Assembly: GCF_022605525.1 (NCBI RefSeq)
Contig: NZ_JAKQYJ010000001.1
Location: forward strand, 248,001-312,000
DNA from: Porphyrobacter sp. GA68
GTDB lineage: Bacteria > Pseudomonadota > Alphaproteobacteria > Sphingomonadales > Sphingomonadaceae
Length of the DNA: 64,000 bases
Direction: 5' to 3'
Shown in pieces: positions 57,013-64,000 of the stretch. The first letter of the stretch is position 1, and each line of letters opens with the position of its first letter. Position numbers and translations under genes: made by a program. Under the pieces are notes generated by a model. The model ran no database searches and had not been told where the DNA came from. It worked only from the letters and a program-made list of their open reading frames with translations.

Positions 57013-58298
57013 TGGACGCGCCGGTGACGACCCACAAGGATGCGGATGGCGAACGGGCGGACGTGATCTTGAAGACAGGCCGCGCGCCTGGCGCAGCGCG
57101 GCTGGGCAGCAAGGCGGACTTCCCCGGCCTCCTGCTGCCCGACGGCTCACCCTGGCACTACCTCGACACCGCCGCCACAGCACAGAAACCGCGCGCCGTG
57201 ATCGACGCGATGGCGCGGGCGCTGGGCGAGGATTACGCCACGGTGCACCGCGGCGTCTATACGCGCTCGGCCAGCATGACGCTGGGGTATGAAGCGGCAC
57301 GGCGGCGCGTCGCCCGCTTTATCGGCGCGGACGAAGGCGAGATCGTGTTCACCCGCGGGGCGACTGAAGCCATCAACCTGGTCGCGAACAGCTGGGGCAA
57401 CGCGAACCTCAAAACCGGCGACCGCATCCTGCTGAGCCAGCTTGAGCATCACTCGAACATCGTGCCGTGGCAACTGCTGGCCGAGCGTGCCGGGGCAGAG
57501 ATCGATGTCTGCCCGCTGACGCCGGAGGGGCTGATCGATCTTGACGCGGCGGAACGGATGCTGACGCCGCGGCACAGGCTGGTCGCGCTGTGCCATGTGT
57601 CGAACGTTCTGGGCAGCGTCCTTGATGCACCTCGCGCCGCTGCCCTAGCTCATTCGGTCGGTGCGAAGCTGCTGCTCGACGGCTGCCAGGCCGCGCCGCG
57701 CCTCGCGCTCGACATGGCGGCGCTGGGCTGCGACTTCTACGCCTTCTCCGGCCACAAGCTTTATGGCCCCACCGGCATCGGCGCGCTGTGGGCGCGGGCT
57801 GACCTGCTGGACGCGATGCCGCCGTGGGAAGGCGGCGGGGCGATGATCGACAGCGTGACCTTTGCCCGCACGACCTACGCCCCGGCGCCGCAGCGGTTCG
57901 AAGCCGGAACGCCTGCCATCACCGAGGCGATCGCATTGGCCGCTGCCATCGCTTATGTGGAGGAGATCGGCCTCGACCGCATCCACGCAGCGGAACAGGC
58001 GCTGGTGCGGCAGACGCGCGAGGCGTTGGCCGCAATAAAAGGGGTGACGCTGTACGGCCCGGCAGACAGCTGCGGCATCGTCAGCTTCTGCGTCGAGGGG
58101 GTTCATCCGCACGATCTGGGCACCATATTGGACGAGGAGAACGTGGCGATCCGCGCAGGGCACCACTGCGCTCAGCCGCTGATGGCGCATCTGGGTGTGC
58201 CGGCCACCGCCCGGGCCAGCTTTGGCCTGTATTCGGACGAGGCGGATGTGGCGGCGCTGATCCGGGGGATCGAGCGCACGAAAAGGATATTCGGATGA
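57012..58298 (+). CDS. sufS: Cysteine desulfurase SufS
   Basis: The 428-residue PLP enzyme removes sulfur from cysteine for cluster assembly. It has YLDTAATAQKP, TVHRGVYTRS, EHHSNIVPWQ, the PLP lysine in FSGHKLYGPTGIG, and the catalytic cysteine in AGHHCAQPLM near residue 384. No SufE is seen nearby. The start ATG overlaps the sufD stop by one base; GTG at 57009 is an alternative. Confidence 0.96.
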   Translation: MDAPVTTHKDADGERADVILKTGRAPGAARLGSKADFPGLLLPDGSPWHYLDTAATAQKPRAVIDAMARALGEDYATVHRGVYTRSASMTLGYEAARRRVARFIGADEGEIVFTRGATEAINLVANSWGNANLKTGDRILLSQLEHHSNIVPWQLLAERAGAEIDVCPLTPEGLIDLDAAERMLTPRHRLVALCHVSNVLGSVLDAPRAAALAHSVGAKLLLDGCQAAPRLALDMAALGCDFYAFSGHKLYGPTGIGALWARADLLDAMPPWEGGGAMIDSVTFARTTYAPAPQRFEAGTPAITEAIALAAAIAYVEEIGLDRIHAAEQALVRQTREALAAIKGVTLYGPADSCGIVSFCVEGVHPHDLGTILDEENVAIRAGHHCAQPLMAHLGVPATARASFGLYSDEADVAALIRGIERTKRIFG

Positions 58299-58837
58299 CC
58301 GAAGGCACAGACAAGAGCTTCATTGCCGCCCCGTCCCCGGCGGATGCGCTGGCGGAACTGGCGCCGCATCTGCCGCGCTCGGGCGACAGCCCGGCCAAGC
58401 CGCGACGTGCCCGGGTCGAGGATGCGGTCGATCCGGACGAGGAAACACCGCGCGACAAGCTGGAGCGCAAGCGCGATTATCTCGACGGCTTTCTCGCTCG
58501 CCAACCGGAAACTGTCCCGGCCGGAGAACCCGGAGGCGCGCTTTACGAGCAGGTGGTCGCCGCGCTCAAGGAGATCTACGATCCGGAAATTCCGGTGAAC
58601 ATCTACGACTTGGGCCTGATTTATGGCGTCGAGGCCACGGAGGATGGCGACGTGGTCGTCACCATGACGCTGACGACCCCGCATTGCCCGGTCGCCGAGT
58701 CGATGCCGGCCGAGGTGGAACTGCGAGCGGCATCGGTTCCGGGAGTGCGGGATGCGCAGGTGAATCTGGTATGGGATCCACCCTGGGGGCCGGACAAGAT
58801 GAGCGACGAAGCGCGGCTCGAACTGGGGATGCTGTGA
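58295..58837 (+). CDS. sufT: SufT/MIP18-family (DUF59) Fe-S assembly protein
   Basis: The 180-residue protein has a disordered charged N-terminal ~75 residues and then the DUF59 domain: IYDPEIPVNIYDLGLIYGV and LTTPHCPVAESMPAEV with the single conserved cysteine, ending WDPPWGPDKMSDEARLELGML (given in parts). SufT-type proteins help in Fe-S maturation. It overlaps sufS by 4 bp. Confidence 0.9.
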   Translation: MTEGTDKSFIAAPSPADALAELAPHLPRSGDSPAKPRRARVEDAVDPDEETPRDKLERKRDYLDGFLARQPETVPAGEPGGALYEQVVAALKEIYDPEIPVNIYDLGLIYGVEATEDGDVVVTMTLTTPHCPVAESMPAEVELRAASVPGVRDAQVNLVWDPPWGPDKMSDEARLELGML

Positions 58838-59193
58838 TGCAAGACGTGAAAACCCGCAGCCGGCCCGCAGCCGTGCTGCTGACCCCGGCGGCTGAAGCGC
58901 GCATCGCGCATCTGATGGCGCAAGCCCCGGCAGACGCCATTGGCGTCAAGCTGTCCACTCCGCGCCGCGGCTGTTCGGGCCTTGCCTACTCCGTCGACTA
59001 CGTGACGCAGGAAACCGCCTTCGACGAGAAGATCGAAACGCCTGGCGGCACCTTCTATATTGACGGCGCTTCGGTGCTTTATCTCGTCGGCAGCACGATG
59101 GACTGGGTAGAGGACGACTTCACTGCCGGATTTGTCTTTGCCAATCCCAATGCAAAGGGGGCGTGTGGCTGCGGCGAAAGCTTCATGGTATAG
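58837..59193 (+). CDS. sufA: A-type Fe-S carrier protein
   Basis: The 118-residue protein has the three cysteines of A-type carriers: RRGCSGLAY near residue 48 and GACGCGESF at the end. It accepts clusters and passes them to target proteins. It ends the main suf operon. Confidence 0.93.
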   Translation: MQDVKTRSRPAAVLLTPAAEARIAHLMAQAPADAIGVKLSTPRRGCSGLAYSVDYVTQETAFDEKIETPGGTFYIDGASVLYLVGSTMDWVEDDFTAGFVFANPNAKGACGCGESFMV

Positions 59194-59200
59194 CGGCGCC

Positions 59201-59434
59201 ATGGATCCCCGCGAACGCCTTCTTCGACATATGCGCCAGATGGAGGCCGCCTTGCGTAAAGCGAGGATCGACGATGTTACTTGCCGGATCGTGCTTGAAC
59301 ACTTCGCGCGGCCAGCCCGGCGGTCTGGGCGCCGCAAGCCGCCCGAGGCCGGGATCGCGGTGCCGGCGATACCTCCTCGTGGCCCGCTCCCGCTTCAGGG
59401 CGGCGCCGAAGCACCGCTTGATTTCACGCCCTAA
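59201..59434 (+). CDS. Small hypothetical protein (77 aa)
   Basis: A short frame opens 8 bp after the sufA stop with MDPRERLLRHMRQMEAALRK, a charged helix, followed by a proline- and arginine-rich tail. No ribosome-binding site is obvious and no family is recognised. It could be the last suf gene or a chance frame in GC-rich DNA. Confidence 0.4.
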   Translation: MDPRERLLRHMRQMEAALRKARIDDVTCRIVLEHFARPARRSGRRKPPEAGIAVPAIPPRGPLPLQGGAEAPLDFTP

Positions 59435-59862
59435 CGCCTGAGCGCACGGACACAGGCGGCACGGTCCACCTCTTCCGCGTCGCTTGCCCGCCTCGCCTCG
59501 ACATAGGTGGCGACCGGTTCCGCTCCAGGCTGCGTCGGATAGAGGAACACGTCCAGCACGCATGCGCGGCCCGTGAACTGCAACTTCAGCGCATCGCCTT
59601 CCGGCACCCGCAGGCGCGGCTCGCCGAACAACCGCTCCACCCCGCTGACCCGCTGGCCGATGACGTCCTCCAGCCCGCGTTCGCGCAGCACGGTTGGCGC
59701 AATGAAGCCGGTGGCGGGCGGTGCCGGGTCGGTTGCCGGGACGGGGGCACTTGGGCCGCGAGCCACCGACTGCGTTCGCGGCGGTCCGGCCGTTGGAACA
59801 GCTGTGCAGCCGGCCAGCACCGGCAGCAGGACGAGAAGCAGTTTGCCTGAAGGATGCGACAT
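59431..59862 (-). CDS. Hypothetical lipoprotein (143 aa)
   Basis: The 143-residue product has a signal with lipobox VLAGC, a proline-rich spacer, and a compact C-terminal domain (RERGLEDVIGQRVSGVERLFGEP, LQFTGRACVLDVFLYP) ending in two cysteines. It looks like a small periplasmic lipoprotein conserved in sphingomonads; function unknown. It converges on the small gene after sufA. Confidence 0.7.
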   Translation of the reverse strand: MSHPSGKLLLVLLPVLAGCTAVPTAGPPRTQSVARGPSAPVPATDPAPPATGFIAPTVLRERGLEDVIGQRVSGVERLFGEPRLRVPEGDALKLQFTGRACVLDVFLYPTQPGAEPVATYVEARRASDAEEVDRAACVRALRR

Positions 59863-59969
59863 CAGACGGGATGGTCTGCGCAGCTTCTGCCCCGGAGTCA
59901 ACGCAAGCCTTGGCGACAGCAGCCGCACTGGCTAGGGGCTGCGCAACCCCACAGCCCTCTGGAGACCCA

Positions 59970-60977
59970 ATGCCCGAAGCCCGTTACGACGTTATCGCCA
60001 TCGGCAATGCCATTGTCGATGTGATGGCCCCTTGCGCCGATGATCTGATCGAGGAGCTCGGCCTTGCCAAGGGTGGCATGACGCTGGTCGATACGGCGCG
60101 GGCGAAGGAACTGTATGACGCCATGGGTCCAGCGCGGGAGATTTCCGGCGGTTCGGCGGCGAACACACTGGCCGGACTTTCGGCGCTTGGCGCGCAGTGC
60201 GCCTTCATCGGCCAGGTCGCGCAGGATCAGCTGGGCGAGGTATTCGCGCATGACATTCGCGCCGCCGGCGTGGACTTCGATACTCCCGCGCGCGCGGGCG
60301 ATCCGCCGACGGCGCGCTGCCTCATCTTCGTGACCCCGGATGGCGAGCGGACGATGAACACTTTCCTGGGTGCCAGCCAGTATCTGCCGCCGGCCGCTCT
60401 GGCCGAAGACGTGGTCGCCAGCGCTGCAGTCCTCTATCTCGAGGGATACCTGTGGGATCCGGAAGAACCGCGCAGCGCGATGCGCCGCGCCATCGAAGTT
60501 GCGCGCGCGGCGGGACGCAAGGTGGCGTTTACCGCATCCGAAAGCTTCGTGATCGAGCGCCATGGCGATGATTTCCGCGCCCTGATCGCTGACAACCTCA
60601 TCGACATCCTGTTCGTCAACGAGAAAGAGCTGGCTACGCTGACCAGTGAGTCGCAGTTCGAGGCCGGGCTGGCCGCTCTCGCGGGCAAGGTGCCGGTGCT
60701 GGTCGCCACGCGTAGCGCCAAGGGCGCAGTTGCGATCAGCGAAGGCGTTCGGGCGGAAGTCGCAGCCGAGCCCGTCGACGCGGTGGTCGACACGACCGGC
60801 GCAGGCGACCTGTTCGCCGCAGGTTTTTTGTGGGGGCATGTTCGCGGACGGAGCCTGCAAGCATCGCTGCGCATGGGCGCCATCTGCGCGGCCGAGGTCA
60901 TCAGCCACTATGGCGCGCGGCCCGAAGCCGATCTCGCCGCGCTTGTTAACGGCAGCGAAGCAGCTACCTTGCCGTAA
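59970..60977 (+). CDS. PfkB-family kinase, adenosine kinase-like
   Basis: The 335-residue protein belongs to the ribokinase family: AIGNAIVDVMA at the start, EISGGSAANTLAGLSALG near residue 53, and the ATP site VDTTGAGDLFAAGFLWG near 275 with the catalytic aspartate. The order is typical of adenosine kinase and related sugar kinases. GGAG is 5 nt upstream of the ATG. The substrate is probably adenosine or a nucleoside. Confidence 0.9.
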   Translation: MPEARYDVIAIGNAIVDVMAPCADDLIEELGLAKGGMTLVDTARAKELYDAMGPAREISGGSAANTLAGLSALGAQCAFIGQVAQDQLGEVFAHDIRAAGVDFDTPARAGDPPTARCLIFVTPDGERTMNTFLGASQYLPPAALAEDVVASAAVLYLEGYLWDPEEPRSAMRRAIEVARAAGRKVAFTASESFVIERHGDDFRALIADNLIDILFVNEKELATLTSESQFEAGLAALAGKVPVLVATRSAKGAVAISEGVRAEVAAEPVDAVVDTTGAGDLFAAGFLWGHVRGRSLQASLRMGAICAAEVISHYGARPEADLAALVNGSEAATLP

Positions 60978-61052
60978 GGTTAATGTCCTGTTCCGAAACA
61001 GCAGCGCAGAGCGGCTGTCGCCTGTGGTAAACCAACCGAAGGGAGTCGCCCC

Positions 61053-61850
61053 ATGACCATCCGCACGATCCTCGTCGATGACGAGAAACTCGCCATTCAG
61101 GGGCTGCAGTTGCGGCTCGAAAAATATGACGAGATCGAAGTCATTGGCACCTGCGCTAACGGGCGCGAGGCGATCCGGATGATAAAGACGGAAAAGCCCG
61201 ACCTCTGCTTCCTGGACATTCAGATGCCCGGCTTTGACGGCTTTTCCGTGGTGCAGGGCGTGATGGATATCGAGCCACCCCTGTTCGTGTTCGTCACCGC
61301 CTACGAGGAACACGCCATCCGCGCATTCGAGGCAAATGCCGTGAATTACCTGATGAAGCCGGTCGACGAGGACAAGCTGGCCGACACGATCGAACGGGTG
61401 CGCACCCGCCTTGCCGAAAAGCGTTCGTCCGAAGAAGCGGAAAAGCTGAAGAACGTCCTGTCGGAAGTTGCGCCGGGCGCTGCCGAAGAGCTGGTGGAGC
61501 AGCCAGCCGAAAGCGCCGACAGGTTCGAGAAGCTTATCAACATCAAGGATCGCGGTCAGATCTTCCGGGTGGAGGTCGGCTCCATCGAGCATATCGAGGC
61601 CGCGGGCGATTACATGTGCATTTACACCGGCGACAATTCGCTGATCCTGCGCGAAACCATGAAGGACCTGGAGCGCCGGCTGGATCCGCGCAAGTTCCAG
61701 CGGGTCCACCGCTCCACCATCGTCAACCTGGATCAGGTGCGGCAGGTAAAGCCGCACACCAATGGTGAATGCTTCCTGGTGCTGGGTTCCGGCGCCGAGG
61801 TAAAGGTGTCGCGATCCTATCGCGACGTGGTGGCGCGCTTCGTCCACTAA
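61053..61850 (+). CDS. LytTR-family response regulator
   Basis: The 265-residue regulator has a receiver domain (ILVDDEKLAIQGL, phosphoacceptor in LCFLDIQMPGFDGF, VTAYEEHAIRAFEANAVNYLMKP) and a C-terminal LytTR DNA-binding domain (IEAAGDYMCIYTGD, FQRVHRSTIVNLDQV). It is of the AlgR/AgrA type. AAGGGAG precedes the ATG. No kinase gene is adjacent, so it is an orphan here. Confidence 0.92.
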   Translation: MTIRTILVDDEKLAIQGLQLRLEKYDEIEVIGTCANGREAIRMIKTEKPDLCFLDIQMPGFDGFSVVQGVMDIEPPLFVFVTAYEEHAIRAFEANAVNYLMKPVDEDKLADTIERVRTRLAEKRSSEEAEKLKNVLSEVAPGAAEELVEQPAESADRFEKLINIKDRGQIFRVEVGSIEHIEAAGDYMCIYTGDNSLILRETMKDLERRLDPRKFQRVHRSTIVNLDQVRQVKPHTNGECFLVLGSGAEVKVSRSYRDVVARFVH

Positions 61851-61932
61851 GCTTTGCCCGAAGCTATGTGGTGGCGGCCGGGCGGCGCATTGCTGTGGCC
61901 AAATCCGCACCGCCGTCTATGAACAGGGTGTG

Positions 61933-62793
61933 ATGTCATTCAGCCTGCCGAACTTCGACCTCGATCGCTTTGTGCGCGACACGCTTGCGGAGGATCTTGG
62001 CGGTGGAGTCCCTGGCGGGGGTCGCGACCTCACCAGCGAAAGCGTCATCCCCGCTGATGCGATGTTCGCCGGCGTCATGGACAGCCGCGACCCCATAACC
62101 GTGGCGGGCCTGCCCATTGCCGACGCGTTCTTCCGTGCGCTTGATCCTGACGTGCAGGTCGAACGGCTGGTTGCGGAAGGCGACGAGCTGGGAGCCGGAG
62201 CCCATATCATGCGGCTCAGCGGAAACGCGCGCGCGCTGCTCACCGCCGAGCGCAGCGCGCTGAACACGGTGCAGCACTTGTCCGGCATTGCAACCCTGAC
62301 ACGCAAATACGTGCAGGCGATGGGCCGCACGGATTGCGTCCTGCTCGACACGCGCAAGACGCTGCCGGGGCTGAGGGCGCTGGAAAAATACGCGGTGCGC
62401 ATGGGCGGCGGACAGAACCACCGCATGGGCCTGTGGGATGCTGCGATGATCAAGGACAACCACGTCCTTGTCGCGGGTTCGGTGAACGAGGCGGTCGGGC
62501 GCGCCGTTACGGCGGGCGTCGCGCAGATCATCTGCGAGGTCGACCGGCTCGACCAGATCGAACCCGCGATCCGGGCGGGCGCGACCCGCCTGCTGCTCGA
62601 TAACATGGATGCAGGCACGTTGCAGCAGGCGGTCGCACTGGTCGGCGGGCGGGTGCAGACGGAAGCAAGCGGCGGGATTACTCTGGAAACGATCGGCGCC
62701 AAGGCAGCGACCGGCGTGGACTATATCTCAGTCGGTCGGCTGACCCAAAGCGCGCCCGCTGCCGACATCGGGCTCGATTTTACACCGCTGTGA
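61933..62793 (+). CDS. nadC: Nicotinate-nucleotide pyrophosphorylase (carboxylating)
   Basis: The 286-residue enzyme converts quinolinate and PRPP to nicotinate mononucleotide in NAD synthesis. Motifs are AEDLGGGVPGGGRDLTSESV (given in parts), ALLTAERSALNTVQHLSGIAT, DTRKTLPGLRALEKYAVRMGGG (internal) and IEASGGI-like EASGGITLETIG. The ATG 61933 is preceded by GTG at 61930; either gives the same product apart from one residue. Confidence 0.95.
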   Translation: MSFSLPNFDLDRFVRDTLAEDLGGGVPGGGRDLTSESVIPADAMFAGVMDSRDPITVAGLPIADAFFRALDPDVQVERLVAEGDELGAGAHIMRLSGNARALLTAERSALNTVQHLSGIATLTRKYVQAMGRTDCVLLDTRKTLPGLRALEKYAVRMGGGQNHRMGLWDAAMIKDNHVLVAGSVNEAVGRAVTAGVAQIICEVDRLDQIEPAIRAGATRLLLDNMDAGTLQQAVALVGGRVQTEASGGITLETIGAKAATGVDYISVGRLTQSAPAADIGLDFTPL

Positions 62794-62815
62794 GCTTCGC
62801 CTGTGCGGCTGCGAC

Positions 62816-63424
62816 CTAGCCCTGCCCTGCAAGCAGGTTTACCGACAACGACAGCACGCCAAGGTTGAAGGCGAATGCGAACAGGCTGTGCCCTGTGACC
62901 ACCCGGCGCAAAGCCGTGCTGGTTATGGCGATGTCGGCGGTTTGGCACGTCATGCCGATCACGGCGGCGAAATGGACGAAGTCGGCGAAGCCCGGCTGCG
63001 CAGTGGCGGGAAACTCCAATCCGCCACCGTGTTCGTCACTCCAGAACATTCGGGCATAATGCATGGCATAGATGAGGTTGGCGAACACCCAGGCGGCAAT
63101 CAGGGTAACGAGGAGGAGGAAGCGCGCGGCAGTGTCGAGAGCGCCGCGCTCAAGCAGCAGCAGCGACAAAGTTGCCAGTACCGCGCCGCAAATCGTCACC
63201 GTCAGCACCAAGAGCAACAGACCACCGACATCATCCCGCCGCGCGTGACGGCGCAGCAATGAGGGATCGCCACCCCGCCAGAGAGGCACGCAGGAAGCGA
63301 CGAACACGGCGACGGCGAGACAAAAAGCCCCAAGCAGCGCAAAACGCAGCGGCACCACGGACGTCAATGCGCCACCACTGGCCGCAAAGACGCCCAGAAA
63401 CAGAACGTAGCGCGGATGCTTCAG
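62816..63424 (-). CDS. DUF1345 family inner-membrane protein (possible CTG start)
   Basis: The 202-residue protein has about five membrane helices and the DUF1345 C-terminal pattern: DFVHFAAVIGMTCQTADIAIT and RRVVTGHSLFAFAFNLGVLSL (given in parts). Function is unknown. The best family-like N-terminus, (M)KHPRYVLFLGVFAASGG, begins at codon CTG 63424, which overlaps the tadA stop (CTGA) with a GGGG ~8 nt upstream; no ATG, GTG or TTG fits well. A start codon variant or a base error is possible. Confidence 0.8.
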   Translation of the reverse strand: MKHPRYVLFLGVFAASGGALTSVVPLRFALLGAFCLAVAVFVASCVPLWRGGDPSLLRRHARRDDVGGLLLLVLTVTICGAVLATLSLLLLERGALDTAARFLLLVTLIAAWVFANLIYAMHYARMFWSDEHGGGLEFPATAQPGFADFVHFAAVIGMTCQTADIAITSTALRRVVTGHSLFAFAFNLGVLSLSVNLLAGQG

Positions 63425-63876
63425 CGTCGTTTCCCCGCAAAAAAGGTTTGCAGCAGCGATCCGGCCTCCTGCTCGCCGATGCCGGCATACACTTCTGGCC
63501 GGTGCAGCGCCTGCGGATGATCGAACACTCGCGCGCCATGTTCCACCGCGCCGCCCTTCGGATCGGCCGCGCCGTAATAAAGTCTCGCGATTCGGGCGTG
63601 GCTGATTGCGCCGGCGCACATGGCGCACGGCTCAAGCGTCACCCACAGGTCGCACTGCGCCAGGCGCTCTTGGCCAAGGTGCTCCGCAGCCTGACGGATC
63701 GCCAGCATTTCGGCGTGGGCGGTAGGGTCACACAACACCCGCGGCCGGTTATGGGCACGGGCGATCACTTCGCCACGCAGAACAATCACCGCGCCCACGG
63801 GGACTTCGTCCGCAAACGCAGCAAGCCGCGCTTGTTCAAGCGCGGCTTGCATTGGTTCGGGAAGGCGCCAGCGCAT
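63421..63876 (-). CDS. tadA: tRNA-specific adenosine deaminase
   Basis: The 151-residue zinc enzyme converts adenosine 34 of tRNA-Arg(ACG) to inosine. The catalytic TAHAEMLAI and the zinc-binding EPCAMCAGAI are present, with the usual VPVGAVIV start. The annotated ATG lies in the loop of a hairpin, and a second ATG at 63852 is an alternative. Confidence 0.94.
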   Translation of the reverse strand: MRWRLPEPMQAALEQARLAAFADEVPVGAVIVLRGEVIARAHNRPRVLCDPTAHAEMLAIRQAAEHLGQERLAQCDLWVTLEPCAMCAGAISHARIARLYYGAADPKGGAVEHGARVFDHPQALHRPEVYAGIGEQEAGSLLQTFFAGKRR

Positions 63877-63887
63877 CCGCTGGCGCC
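63864..63887 (-). promoter_or_regulatory. Hairpin with the tadA start codon in its loop
   Basis: GGCGCCAGCG and CGCTGGCGCC form a 10-bp perfect stem with a 4-nt loop. On the coding strand the loop reads GATG and contains the tadA ATG. Confidence 0.6.
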
Positions 63888-63894
63888 CCGGATG

Positions 63895-64000
63895 TTACTC
63901 GGTCCGGCCGGTGGCAGGCGTACCGGCCGCATCCGGCTGGCGCACGTCCACATCGACGGTCGGCACTTCGACCTGCGTGGTGCCGGTCTGGACTTCCACT
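63895..64000 (-). CDS. 3' end of an unidentified gene (continues beyond the window)
   Basis: The minus frame from the right edge runs to a TAA at 63895-63897 and encodes a tail rich in valine and threonine: VEVQTGTTQVEVPTVDVDVR and then QPDAAGTPATGRTE. The protein is not identified. Confidence 0.5.
   Translation of the reverse strand, partial: VEVQTGTTQVEVPTVDVDVRQPDAAGTPATGRTE

Overview
The window is GC-rich chromosomal DNA from an alphaproteobacterium, most likely of the order Sphingomonadales (Erythrobacteraceae-like). That reading rests on the large NAD-type glutamate dehydrogenase, a CYP153-like P450, the rpe-heparinase-purH order, dense ATGA/GTGA/TGATG gene overlaps, POT, M13 and DUF885 peptidase genes, and a single SUF Fe-S system led by an Rrf2 regulator. 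I see no prophage, insertion sequence, rRNA operon or CRISPR array. The genes are mostly chromosomal core and metabolic functions.

Layout. 1-7.3 kb: end of NAD-glutamate dehydrogenase, a ferredoxin-reductase-type flavoprotein, queG, an ABC exporter pair and a CYP153-like P450. 7.3-9.6 kb: exported MsrB, a tandem PilZ protein, tRNA-Leu(UAA), IHF beta and a GntR regulator. 9.7-15.3 kb: an apparent operon of a peptide transporter, two amidohydrolases (the second without metal ligands), an FKBP isomerase and an NnrU protein. 15.4-23.1 kb, minus strand: dxs, a Zur-like Fur protein, exported MsrA with a coupled 45-residue membrane protein, then purH, heparinase and rpe. 23.4-28.1 kb: a DUF2141 protein, a diacylglycerol kinase coupled to a Tam41-like nucleotidyltransferase, and an M13 peptidase. 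28.2-33.9 kb: an SDR dehydrogenase, a coupled ROK kinase / GH13 glucosidase / GT4 cluster, and a divergent HWE kinase behind a sigma-54-type promoter. 34.0-40.8 kb: tamA-tamB-small lipoprotein. 40.8-43.8 kb: cutA, heme A synthase, a MerC protein behind a Zur-like palindrome, and thiS-thiG ending in a 34-bp tandem repeat. 43.9-52.2 kb: a hypothetical, an acyl-CoA ligase, gamma-glutamyltransferase, pyrD, a possible small RNA, an AraC regulator and a DUF885 peptidase. 52.3-59.4 kb: the suf operon with three extra genes. 59.4-64 kb: a lipoprotein, a PfkB kinase, a LytTR regulator, nadC, a DUF1345 protein, tadA and a truncated gene.

How the genes fit together. Several modules look metabolic and cooperative: peptide import and breakdown (POT transporter, amidohydrolases, M13, DUF885 and GGT), envelope repair and biogenesis (lipoprotein MsrA and MsrB, TamAB), phospholipid precursors (DAG kinase plus a putative CDP-DAG synthase), glucoside use (GH13 plus ROK), and Fe-S assembly under an autoregulated Rrf2 repressor. 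The most interesting observations are the DAGK/Tam41-like pair, the extra genes and REP-like hairpin inside suf, the SUF operator, the sigma-54-type promoter, the structured RNA candidate with a strong terminator, the ligand-less amidohydrolase partner, and tadA with its start codon in a hairpin loop. I found no convincing wholly new defence or mobile system.
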